From Candidatus Omnitrophota bacterium (lineage in GTDB: Bacteria; Omnitrophota; Gorgyraeia; Zapsychrales; Fredricksoniimonadaceae), in NCBI GenBank assembly GCA_016196515.1, contig JACPXN010000118.1, forward strand, positions 1 through 21,864: a DNA stretch of 21,864 nt. The letters are read 5' to 3'. Positions 1 through 6,863 of this stretch are shown one piece after another. The number at the start of each line of letters is the position of its first letter. Positions within the stretch are counted from its first letter, which is position 1. The translations under genes were made by a program, and so were the position numbers. The notes below the pieces were generated by a model, which saw only the letters and a list, made by a program, of their open reading frames with translations, did not search any database and was not told the origin of the DNA.

Positions 1-56
1 ATGAGAATGAAAGAGCGCAAAATTACAAAAGGGATCATTTTTCAAGGAGGAACTAA
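1..56 (+). CDS. C-terminal end of a HigB/RelE-type toxin (partial)
   Basis: Reading from base 3 gives 17 codons (ENERAQNYKRDHFSRRN) ending in TAA at 54-56, one base before the antitoxin ATG at 58. The E-R-A-x-x-Y-x-x-D spacing with basic residues resembles the tail of phage Gp49-like HigB toxins, and toxin-first order directly before a HigA-like gene is the usual HigBA layout. The rest of the gene lies outside the window. The antitoxin ribosome binding site AGGAGG (45-50) lies inside this reading frame, consistent with translational coupling. The identification rests on a very short stretch and on context. Confidence 0.5.
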   Translation, partial: ENERAQNYKRDHFSRRN

Positions 57-57
57 A

Positions 58-333
58 ATGGATGATTTGGATAAATATATTCAGAAACGGAAACGGACAA
101 GCAAAGGTTTCGCGTTGAACTATGACAGCGGCTATGAGGAATTCAAGATCGGTGTCATGCTGCGGCAGGCCAGGGAGGATACCGGCTTGACGCAGGAGCA
201 ATTGGCCAGGAAGCTCAAGACCAAGAAAACCGCCATTTCCCGCATCGAAAACCATGCCGAAGACCTGAAATTATCAACGCTGGGGAAGGTTGCCGTGGCC
301 CTGGGGCGTCGGTTACGCATCGAGATCGCTTGA
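58..333 (+). CDS. higA: HigA-like XRE-family antitoxin
   Basis: This is a 91-residue cytoplasmic DNA-binding protein. The ATG at 58 is preceded by AGGAGG (45-50), which favours it over the in-frame ATG at base 1. Residues about 35-85 form a helix-turn-helix of the XRE type: LRQAREDTGLTQEQLARKL, then KTKKTAISRIEN, then a last helix LSTLGKVAVALGRRL. Length and the short N-terminal arm before the helix-turn-helix fit HigA antitoxins, which bind the cognate ribosome-dependent RNase and repress their own operon. It directly follows the tail of a probable HigB toxin with one base between them. The family assignment is good; the pairing is inferred from position. Confidence 0.8.
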   Translation: MDDLDKYIQKRKRTSKGFALNYDSGYEEFKIGVMLRQAREDTGLTQEQLARKLKTKKTAISRIENHAEDLKLSTLGKVAVALGRRLRIEIA

Positions 334-380
334 TCGGTGATATTCCCTTAGTTTCCACACGAGATACCGGTACTGTTCGC

Positions 381-409
381 TTGACGTTTTTGGGAAAATC
401 GGGTATAAA
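381..409 (+). promoter_or_regulatory. Sigma-70-type promoter (TTGACG-N17-TATAAA)
   Basis: A -35 box TTGACG at 381-386 and a -10 box TATAAA at 404-409 are separated by exactly 17 bases, predicting a start near 416. No sizeable gene follows. Downstream are a palindrome (422-437), a 23-codon ORF (429-500) without a ribosome binding site, a hairpin (510-532) and the tRNA-Thr gene at 568. It may drive the tRNA or a short untranslated RNA. The rest of the 234-base gap between 334 and 567 shows nothing else I can name. Confidence 0.55.
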
Positions 410-421
410 ATGGCACGATTT

Positions 422-437
422 GGACACCATGGTGTCC
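422..437. promoter_or_regulatory. 16-bp perfect palindrome, likely operator
   Basis: GGACACCATGGTGTCC is a perfect inverted repeat. It lies about 6 to 21 bases downstream of the start predicted for the 381-409 promoter, a position where a dimeric repressor would block transcription. The neighbouring XRE protein is a possible binder, but that is inference. Confidence 0.5.
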
Positions 438-509
438 GTCAGTAAATTCCTTCCGTACAGTGGTAACTACATCCTTCTGCTGTATAATAAGTTTTACTAA
501 TATGCTGGC

Positions 510-544
510 GTCCCGCAAAACAGCTGCGGGACTGGCAAATTTTT
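510..544 (+). terminator. Hairpin with weak T tract, possible terminator
   Basis: GTCCCGC (510-516) pairs perfectly with GCGGGAC (526-532) around a 9-base loop, followed 7 bases later by TTTTT (540-544). The gap between stem and T tract is longer than in a classical terminator, so this may only be a weak terminator or an RNA processing signal ahead of the tRNA. Confidence 0.35.
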
Positions 545-567
545 CTGGATGAAAATTAAGGTAATTT

Positions 568-640
568 GCTGGCGTAGCTCAGTGAGTAGAGCAGCGGTTT
601 CGTAAACCGCAGGTCGTCAGTGCAAATCTGACCGCCAGCT
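568..640 (+). tRNA. tRNA-Thr (anticodon CGT)
   Basis: The cloverleaf folds cleanly. Acceptor GCTGGCG (568-574) pairs with CGCCAGC (633-639). D stem GCTC/GAGC (577-580, 589-592). Anticodon stem GCGGT/ACCGC (594-598, 606-610) holds loop TTCGTAA, so the anticodon CGT at 601-603 reads ACG. T stem GTCAG/CTGAC (616-620, 628-632). The discriminator would be T640, and CCA is not encoded. Two elbow positions are odd: the D loop AGTGAGTA lacks the usual GG pair, and the T loop TGCAAAT has G where position 55 is normally T. The stems are intact, so it is probably a divergent but real tRNA. Confidence 0.85.
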
Positions 641-675
641 CTTTATATTAGTGCGGGGGTGCCCTGCCTATCGGT

Positions 676-703
676 CAGGCAGGCCTGCCTGCCGGCAGGC
701 AGG
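676..703. repeat. CAGGCAGG/CCTGCCTG overlapping palindromes
   Basis: Two perfect palindromes overlap: CAGGCAGGCCTGCCTG (676-691) and CCTGCCTGCCGGCAGGCAGG (684-703). They lie between the tRNA-Thr 3' end and the start of the next gene. From memory, such units are scattered in genomes of candidate phyla and often produce spurious RQAG-type peptides when translated. A 9-base copy of the tRNA 3' end (CGCCAGCTC, 713-721) follows just after it. Confidence 0.7.
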
Positions 704-734
704 AATTCCTCTCGCCAGCTCCATTTTTATTTCC

Positions 735-2237
735 ATGCCCCGTCTATCGTTACGCATCTTGCTGCTGCTTGTCCTGCCGCTGACGGCATATTCGTTCATG
801 CTTCCGGCGGGGTTCAAGACCATGGACGACCAGGTGTCCATCGTCGCCAATCCTTTGATCCGCAATGCCGCCAATGCGGGGCAGTTGTTCACCCAGGGGT
901 ATTTCAGGGACAATTCGTATTACCGCCCGCTGGCGAATCTGACATTCATGGGGGAGTTTCACGCGTTCGGGCTCAACCCGTTCTTTTACAATCTGGACAA
1001 TCTGCTCATCCACATCGCCAACGCGTTTCTGGTGTGGATATTGGCAAGCCGTTTGACCACCAGTCCCGTCGCCGGATTTTGGGTGGGGCTTATGTTCGCC
1101 GTCCATCCCATCCACTGGGAGGCGGTGGCGAACATTTCAGGCCGGGCTGTTTTGCTCTGCGCGTTTTTTTCATTCGCGTCGTTTTTGTTCTTTTGGACGG
1201 CCTATGCCCGGCGCCGGACAGGGTGGCTCGTCGTTTCCTTGGCCGCGTTTGCCGCCGCACTTTTGTCCAAAGAAAACGCCGCGGTCTTGCCCGCGGTATT
1301 TCTTCTGTATCTTGTTTACGCGCGCGCCAAGGCAAAGGACTTTGTTCTGCTGCTGCCGTATGCCGTGATCGTCGGGGCGTATCTGTTTTTGCGCCAGAAC
1401 ATCGGGATGACGGAATTATACCAATGGCACGGCCTTGACCAGTACATTTTAGGGTTCATCACTTTTTTGCGTTCGGTCCTCACGGATATCCGTTTGTTTT
1501 TTGTTCCAACGGACCTGCATTTTGACCGTTCTTTGCCGGTGTTTTTTTCTTTTGCCCAGCCGCAGGCCATGATCACGATGTTCGTTTGGATGACCGGTGT
1601 TTGCTGGCTTTTCATCGGACGCAAACATATCAGCGCTTTGGTGTGGATGTGTTTGGCCTGGTTTGCCCTGGAACTTCTGCCGGTGTCCCAGATCGTGACC
1701 ACTGTCGGCGTCGGTGTCGGCTGTCTCTCGACGGCTGAACATTTTTTATATGCCGCCTCTGTCCCGGCGTTCATTCTCATGGCGTTGGGCGGGATAAAAT
1801 TGTACGGATCGATCGTCGAGAAGAGGATGCTGACACCCGCCGTGCTCCAATCCCTGCTTGTTGCTCTCGTTGTTTTCTGGATGAGCGTCACGGTGGAGCA
1901 GAACATCTACGCCACCAGCGAGATCGCCATGATCGAACGGTCTCTGCGCATGCAACCCTATAATGCCCGTTTGAATTTTTCCGCGGGCATCGCGTATGTG
2001 CCATCGGGGAGGTTCAAACAGGCCGAGGCCTATTTTCGCGCCGCCGCTGCCTATGATCCTTTTGAGCCCCGTTATCGGATCGCCCTGGGCAAGTCCTTGT
2101 GCGACCAGGGCCGGGTGAAGGAATGCATCGGCGTGTATGACGGCATCAAAGACCCCGGCCCGTTCAGGGATTTTTTGAACGATAATCGCCGTGGCGCGCA
2201 GGCGCTTTTAAAACATGCTGACCTTTCTCAAAAATAG
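735..2237 (+). CDS. TMTC-like membrane glycosyltransferase with C-terminal TPRs
   Basis: A 500-residue polytopic membrane protein. An N-terminal membrane helix leads to an outward loop with the acidic pair in KTMDDQVSIVANP (residues about 29-41), as expected for GT-C enzymes that use lipid-linked sugars. The segment HPIHWEAVANISGR (about 124-137) is characteristic of the TMTC/DUF1736 family, here GRAV where GRAD is common. About ten more hydrophobic segments follow, then TPR-like helices near residues 400-475 (PYNARLNFSAGIAYVPSGRF). It probably transfers a sugar to exported proteins; the substrate is unknown. The ATG at 735 is chosen because the upstream GTG (651) would translate the palindromic repeat; no clear ribosome binding site is seen. 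It overlaps the following MFS gene by 23 bases. Confidence 0.75.
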   Translation: MPRLSLRILLLLVLPLTAYSFMLPAGFKTMDDQVSIVANPLIRNAANAGQLFTQGYFRDNSYYRPLANLTFMGEFHAFGLNPFFYNLDNLLIHIANAFLVWILASRLTTSPVAGFWVGLMFAVHPIHWEAVANISGRAVLLCAFFSFASFLFFWTAYARRRTGWLVVSLAAFAAALLSKENAAVLPAVFLLYLVYARAKAKDFVLLLPYAVIVGAYLFLRQNIGMTELYQWHGLDQYILGFITFLRSVLTDIRLFFVPTDLHFDRSLPVFFSFAQPQAMITMFVWMTGVCWLFIGRKHISALVWMCLAWFALELLPVSQIVTTVGVGVGCLSTAEHFLYAASVPAFILMALGGIKLYGSIVEKRMLTPAVLQSLLVALVVFWMSVTVEQNIYATSEIAMIERSLRMQPYNARLNFSAGIAYVPSGRFKQAEAYFRAAAAYDPFEPRYRIALGKSLCDQGRVKECIGVYDGIKDPGPFRDFLNDNRRGAQALLKHADLSQK

Positions 2238-3468
2238 GGACAATTGGCCGTTCTTGCGTTTCTGGCTGGCGCAGCTGGTCTCGCAATTCGGCGACCGCGT
2301 CAACCAGATGGCCCTCGTCGGGCTGATCGCGGCCCGCCATCCCGGCTCACCGTTCGAATTGGCCAAGGTCCTGGCCTTCACCATCATCCCGGTTTTTGTC
2401 ATCGGCCCCGTGGCCGGGGTGTACGTGGACCGCTGGGACAGGCGCAGGACGCTGTTTGCCTGCGATTTCATCCGGGGATTTTTGGTTTTGGCCATCGCGT
2501 TTTACCTGATCGATCTGCCTTCGATCCTGCCCATTTACGCCATCGTTTTCTTGATCTTCACGTTCAGCCGTTTTTACGTGCCCGCGAAAATGTCCTTTAT
2601 CCCGCAAATGGTTGAAACAAGGGACCTGCACATCGCCAATTCTCTGGTCACGGTCACGGGCATGGCGGCCCTGGTCTTCGGCGCGCTGTTCGGCGGTATC
2701 ATCGTCGAGAAATACGGTGCGCGCGGCGGTTTTGTCTGGGATGCCGCGACCTTTTTCTTTTCCGGGCTCCTGGTTTTTTCCATGCCGGCTGTCAGAAAAT
2801 TACGGACGGGTTTTGATACGCAGAAAATGTTGACCGCCGGACGCAGGATGCTGGGCGCGCATAAGACCGTGCTGGCGGAGATCGACGAAGGCATTGCCTA
2901 TATCCGGGGCCAAAAAAAGATCCGGTTCATTTTCGCGATGATGGCGGTGCTGTTCGCGGCCGCGGGCGCGGTGTATGTCGTTCTCATCGTCTTTATCCAG
3001 CAGGCGTTTCAAAGCGTGACCCGTGACCTTGGGTTTTTGGCCGTCCCCTTAGGCGCGGGGCTTTTTTTGGGCAGTATGCTCTACAGCAAGTGGGGAGGGG
3101 TCCTTTCCAAATGGAAGGCCATGTTTTGGTCCATGGTCTTCGGCGGGCTCATGGTGGCGCTCTTCGCCCTCATGGTGCATACGACCCATAACCGGGCTTT
3201 GGCCGCGGCCCTGGCCTTTGGGCTTGGCTTTGTCGTCGGACCGACCGTGATCGCCGCCAACACCGTGGTGCATACCGTCTGCAGTGAGCAAATGAGCGGC
3301 AAGGTTTTCAGCGCCCTGGAATTCATCATCCACGCGGCGTTCTTGCTGGCCATGCTCGCCAGCGCTTACGCCGCCGAGTATGTCAGCCGCGTGTGGATTT
3401 TATCCGCTGTTGGTGTTATATTCTTAGTCGTCGGCATCATCGGTTTGATCACATACAAGGACGATTAG
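2215..3468 (+). CDS. MFS transporter (EntS-like exporter group)
   Basis: A 417-residue inner-membrane protein with about 12 hydrophobic segments. The first cytoplasmic loop carries the MFS motif A form GVYVDRWDRRRTL (residues about 64-76). The N-terminus WPFLRFWLAQLVSQFGDRV is typical of the MFS_3 group that contains enterobactin exporter EntS and macrolide efflux proteins. The substrate cannot be read from sequence. The start overlaps the end of the glycosyltransferase gene by 23 bases, and the stop is immediately followed by the purN ATG, so the three genes are very likely one transcript. Confidence 0.8.
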   Translation: MLTFLKNRDNWPFLRFWLAQLVSQFGDRVNQMALVGLIAARHPGSPFELAKVLAFTIIPVFVIGPVAGVYVDRWDRRRTLFACDFIRGFLVLAIAFYLIDLPSILPIYAIVFLIFTFSRFYVPAKMSFIPQMVETRDLHIANSLVTVTGMAALVFGALFGGIIVEKYGARGGFVWDAATFFFSGLLVFSMPAVRKLRTGFDTQKMLTAGRRMLGAHKTVLAEIDEGIAYIRGQKKIRFIFAMMAVLFAAAGAVYVVLIVFIQQAFQSVTRDLGFLAVPLGAGLFLGSMLYSKWGGVLSKWKAMFWSMVFGGLMVALFALMVHTTHNRALAAALAFGLGFVVGPTVIAANTVVHTVCSEQMSGKVFSALEFIIHAAFLLAMLASAYAAEYVSRVWILSAVGVIFLVVGIIGLITYKDD

Positions 3469-4068
3469 ATGAACTTTGCGGTGTTCGCTTCCGGCAACGG
3501 AGGGAATTTGCAGGCCATCATCAGCGCACTGCGCGTCCAAAAGATCCGCGCCGCTTTGCAGTTGGTCGTCAGCGACCGGGCGGACGCTTACGCGCTTGTG
3601 CGCGCCCGCAAGGCAAAGGTCCCGACGTTGTGTTTGAACCCGAAAAATTTTGAGACCCGCGAGGCCTTTGACCGCGCGGTTTTGGCCCATTTAAAAGAGC
3701 GGCGCATTGATTTCATCGTCCTGGCCGGGTACATGCGGCTTTTCAGCCATCATTTCATCCGCAGTTACCCAAACAAGATCCTCAACATCCATCCCGCGCT
3801 GCTGCCCGCCTTTAAAGGCACCCACAGCGTCCGCGACGCTTTCCAGTACGGCGTCAAGGTCACCGGGGTCACCGTCCATTTTATCGTCGAGGAAATGGAC
3901 GCGGGCGCCGTCATCCTGCAGGAAGCGGTGGCGGTCGGCCCCAAGGACACAGAAAGCTCTCTGGCGCGCAAGATCCACCGGGTCGAGCACAGGGTCTACC
4001 CCAAGGCCATTGACCTGTTTGCCCGCGGCAAACTAAAACTCACCGGCCATACCGTTAAGATCATTTAG
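3469..4068 (+). CDS. purN: Phosphoribosylglycinamide formyltransferase PurN
   Basis: This 199-residue cytoplasmic enzyme transfers a formyl group from 10-formyl-tetrahydrofolate to GAR in purine synthesis. The phosphate loop is ASGNGGNLQAI (residues 7-17). The catalytic triad known from E. coli PurN falls at the same numbers: N106 and H108 in NIHPALLP and D144 in EEMDAGAVI. The loop KGTHSVRDAF is also typical. Length is near the family norm. The ATG abuts the stop of the MFS gene with no gap. No other purine genes are in the window. Its stop overlaps by 8 bases the end of the convergent lipoprotein gene. Confidence 0.95.
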   Translation: MNFAVFASGNGGNLQAIISALRVQKIRAALQLVVSDRADAYALVRARKAKVPTLCLNPKNFETREAFDRAVLAHLKERRIDFIVLAGYMRLFSHHFIRSYPNKILNIHPALLPAFKGTHSVRDAFQYGVKVTGVTVHFIVEEMDAGAVILQEAVAVGPKDTESSLARKIHRVEHRVYPKAIDLFARGKLKLTGHTVKII

Positions 4069-5059
4069 TTGATTGCTGGTTCGTGGAAGGCGGCTCATCG
4101 TCGAAATGGGCTTCGCCGTTGTCAAAACGGATGTGGATGAGTTTGCCCCTGGGGCGCTTTTTGGCCGCGGGCACGTCGTTGCCGAGAGCGACCAACTGCG
4201 TTTTGTCGAAGAAATATTTTTTGTCCTGCCTCAAATTGTTCAGTTGGACACCGGTAAAATCCTTAAAATCGTAATAACGCAGCGTGTCCGCGGCAATGGC
4301 GGCAACGGTCTTGTCATAATCATCCGCCGGCGCAAAGTCGCTGCGCTGGAACTTGAACCGGATGCGGTTGACCATCTGTTTGCTTAAAAAATCCGGCATC
4401 ACGACCGGCTTGTAATCCAGGTGCGTGCCGGTCTCGTCGCCGATCACGCTTTGAGCGCCCTTGGTGTCCGCCAAAAACCGTTTCATGTATTCATCGTAGG
4501 GCAGGTCGCCCGTCATGTAGCGTTGGAAATCTTCCAGGTAAAAAGTGCCGCGGGTCTCAATGCCTTTTTTGATGTCCGTGATCACCATGATGAAGAATTC
4601 CGGGAGTTTTTCGTTGCCCGCGGCCTTGGTGTTGAAGAACACCTCGGAGATGGCGATGAAGAGATTGTTCTGTTTTTTGACGTAACTGTCCGTGTAGGCG
4701 CTGCTGAACCCATAATCCTCCTGCGGTGATTTTTTGAGCGTGACCACGTCGTATTCCAGGATAAATTGTCCCTCTTTGAAATGGACGTCCGCGTACTGGA
4801 GACTGAATTTGGGCGTCTTGCGTTCATCGCCCAAAGAAGTTTCTTTTTTGGACTCGTAATCAAAAATGGGTTCATTGAGCGGAAGGTAGATCCAGAACGT
4901 ATTGCCCGTCTGCCGGGTGATGATGTGCAGGTCAAACTCTTCCCGGCATTTGTCTTCAAGTTTTTTTTGCGCTTGCGTGACCGTCAGGGACGTTTCTTTG
5001 GCGTGGGGGGTACAGCCCAGGAACAAACACAGCAATGGGAAGAGAACGGCACAGCGCAT
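4061..5059 (-). CDS. Putative lipoprotein of unknown function
   Basis: A 332-residue protein, if started at the ATG ending at 5059, one base after the stop of the FtsH-like gene. The N-terminus MRCAVLFPLLCLFLGCTPHA has a short hydrophobic stretch ending in LGC, a near-lipobox with Cys16 as probable lipid anchor; Phe at -3 is not ideal. The rest is hydrophilic, with mixed beta-like segments and no motif I recognise. The last 15 residues are rich in D, E, S and Q. A longer reading starting at 5128 would bury the signal sequence and overlap the protease gene. Coupling to the FtsH-like gene suggests joint envelope function, but nothing in the sequence shows what it does. Confidence 0.7.
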   Translation of the reverse strand: MRCAVLFPLLCLFLGCTPHAKETSLTVTQAQKKLEDKCREEFDLHIITRQTGNTFWIYLPLNEPIFDYESKKETSLGDERKTPKFSLQYADVHFKEGQFILEYDVVTLKKSPQEDYGFSSAYTDSYVKKQNNLFIAISEVFFNTKAAGNEKLPEFFIMVITDIKKGIETRGTFYLEDFQRYMTGDLPYDEYMKRFLADTKGAQSVIGDETGTHLDYKPVVMPDFLSKQMVNRIRFKFQRSDFAPADDYDKTVAAIAADTLRYYDFKDFTGVQLNNLRQDKKYFFDKTQLVALGNDVPAAKKRPRGKLIHIRFDNGEAHFDDEPPSTNQQSTK

Positions 5060-5060
5060 G

Positions 5061-6752
5061 TTACGCGGCCGCCGGGCGGGAAGCGGGTTGAAGGCCGAAT
5101 TTCTGGAAAATGGTCTCGATATCGTCATATTCCAATTCGCTTTTATTGATCAATTCCTGGGCGAAGGCATCCAGCAATTCCCGTTTTTCATTGAGGATCT
5201 GGGTTACTTCTTTCAGGCAGGACTGCAGAATGTCCTGCACGTCGGCATCCAGGGTCTCTTTTGTTTTTTCCGAGATGACAAAATTGTCGCCGCTGCGTCC
5301 GGCCAACGCGTGAAAGTCGCCGATGAGCCCGCTTTTGCCCATGCCGTAGCGCCAGACCATGCTGTGGGCGATCTGCATGGCGTTGTAAAAATCACTACCC
5401 GGCCCGCCGCCGACGCCCGAGGTGGTGGTGGCGAACTTGATCATTTCCGCGGCATAGGAACCCAGGGACACCTTGATGTTGGCCAGCAAATGCTCGCGGT
5501 TGGAGGAATGCAGTTCTTCGACGGGCCTTTGGGAGATAAAACCCAACGCCCCGCGGTGGGGGATGATGGTCGCTTTGATGACGTCGTTGGTCGGGTGTTT
5601 CAAATAGGCGATGAGGGCGTGTCCCGCCTCGTGGTAAGCGGTCCACACTTTTTCTTTTTCGGTCAGGACGATATTGGATTTGGTGCCGAAGGACACGCGG
5701 TCGTAGGCCTCGTTGAGGTCCTTCATCGCGATCTTGTCGCGTTTTTCACGCATGGACAGCAGGCCGGCTTCACGGACCATATAGTCGATGTCCGCCGGGG
5801 AGAACCACAGGGTCTTTCTGGCCAGAAGGTCGGTGTCCAGTTCTTCGCCCGGGGCCACGTCCACGCGTTTGAGGTAAAATTCAAAAATTTCCTTGCGTTC
5901 CTTGAGATTGGGCTTGTTGACGTAAATTTTGCGTTCAAAACGCCCCGCCCGCATCACCGCATCGTCGAGATCGGTTTCCTCGACGTTGGTGGCGGAGATG
6001 ACGACGATATTGTTCTCGGTTTTGCGCAGGCCGTCGAGTTCGGTCAAAAACTGGTTGATGGTCGCGTTGTGCGAGGTGACCCCGCCCCAGCCGGTGTCCT
6101 GCATGCGCGGACGGGCGAACGAGTCGATCTCGTCGATGAAAATGATGCAGCCGCCTTCCATGTTTGCCAGGGTGCGGGCCTGTTTGAAAAGCGATTTCAT
6201 GCGCGCGGCGCCCTGGCCCACGAACATGCCGACGAATTCACTGCCCACCGCCGACAGGAAGGGCAGGCCCGCTTCGGTCGCGATGGCCTTGGCCAAATAG
6301 GTCTTGCCGCAGCCCGGGGGGCCGAACATGATGGTCCCTTTGACGATCTTGCCGCCGATCTTTTTGACCATGACACGGTCTTTGAGCAGTTTGACCAGTT
6401 CCCACGCTTCGCGTTTGGGCTCGTCCATGCCGATGACATCGGCCATTTTGACGTTGACCTTGACCTTGCTTAAGTCCAGCGACCCCATTTTTCCCGCGAC
6501 GCCCCCGGACATGAGCCAGTAGTAAAACCCGAAGGACAAAGGCACCTGGATCAGGGTGACAAAGATGAACATGATGAGGCTTTGCCCCATTTGGGCGGAG
6601 ATATTGCGGCGGGAGAAGGACTCCAACTGGTCGTAATTGGCGTTGGAAACGAACATGAACTGGAGCATCCAGAGGATCATCGTCAGCGCGATCCCGATGA
6701 TGACCAGCCGGATCCAATACAACTGCATGAAGATCAAGAACTTGCGTAACAT
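5061..6752 (-). CDS. FtsH-like membrane AAA+ zinc protease
   Basis: A 563-residue inner-membrane ATP-dependent protease. Two hydrophobic segments (about 14-34 and 60-80) enclose an outward loop of only about 25 residues, much shorter than in classical FtsH. The AAA domain shows Walker A GPPGCGKT (144-151), pore loop FVGMFVG (173-179), Walker B IIFIDEID (203-210) and the second region of homology ending MRAGRFER (267-274). The peptidase domain has zinc site HEAGH (374-378) and a likely third ligand Asp454 in GPGSDF. All catalytic elements are present, so it should be active. The divergence and short loop suggest a paralogue rather than the main FtsH, which I infer exists elsewhere. It has a promoter and no ribosome binding site before the ATG. 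The lipoprotein gene follows one base downstream. Confidence 0.88.
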   Translation of the reverse strand: MLRKFLIFMQLYWIRLVIIGIALTMILWMLQFMFVSNANYDQLESFSRRNISAQMGQSLIMFIFVTLIQVPLSFGFYYWLMSGGVAGKMGSLDLSKVKVNVKMADVIGMDEPKREAWELVKLLKDRVMVKKIGGKIVKGTIMFGPPGCGKTYLAKAIATEAGLPFLSAVGSEFVGMFVGQGAARMKSLFKQARTLANMEGGCIIFIDEIDSFARPRMQDTGWGGVTSHNATINQFLTELDGLRKTENNIVVISATNVEETDLDDAVMRAGRFERKIYVNKPNLKERKEIFEFYLKRVDVAPGEELDTDLLARKTLWFSPADIDYMVREAGLLSMREKRDKIAMKDLNEAYDRVSFGTKSNIVLTEKEKVWTAYHEAGHALIAYLKHPTNDVIKATIIPHRGALGFISQRPVEELHSSNREHLLANIKVSLGSYAAEMIKFATTTSGVGGGPGSDFYNAMQIAHSMVWRYGMGKSGLIGDFHALAGRSGDNFVISEKTKETLDADVQDILQSCLKEVTQILNEKRELLDAFAQELINKSELEYDDIETIFQKFGLQPASRPAAA

Positions 6753-6761
6753 ATGAAACCC

Positions 6762-6790
6762 AGAATATCATATTCCAGACGGTAAGTCAA
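6762..6790 (-). promoter_or_regulatory. Promoter of the FtsH-like gene (TTGACT-N17-TATTCT)
   Basis: On the minus strand TTGACT (complement of 6785-6790) and TATTCT (complement of 6762-6767) are 17 bases apart. The ATG begins 9 bases after the -10 box, so the transcript would have almost no 5' leader, and no Shine-Dalgarno sequence is present. Confidence 0.6.
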
Positions 6791-6814
6791 AGCCGGCGGG
6801 GCATATTCTTATTC

Positions 6815-6843
6815 TTGACTATAAAAGCAAACTATGTTAATTT
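6815..6843 (+). promoter_or_regulatory. Promoter of eno (TTGACT-N17-TAATTT)
   Basis: TTGACT at 6815-6820 is followed after 17 bases by TAATTT (6838-6843). The predicted start near 6850 leaves a short leader containing the TAGGAG ribosome binding site. It is divergent to the FtsH-like promoter in the same 111-base gap. Confidence 0.5.
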
Positions 6844-6863
6844 GGACGGACTTTAGGAGAAAA

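Noticed and set aside
429..500. 23-codon ORF after the promoter at 381-409
   Set aside because: There is no ribosome binding site, and it starts inside the palindrome; I could not support it as a gene beyond its position, so it is noted only under the promoter.
4902..6473. 523-codon open frame on the + strand
   Set aside because: It is antisense to the FtsH-like gene, which has complete catalytic motifs; the + strand translation has no recognisable domain and is rich in residues typical of shadow frames.
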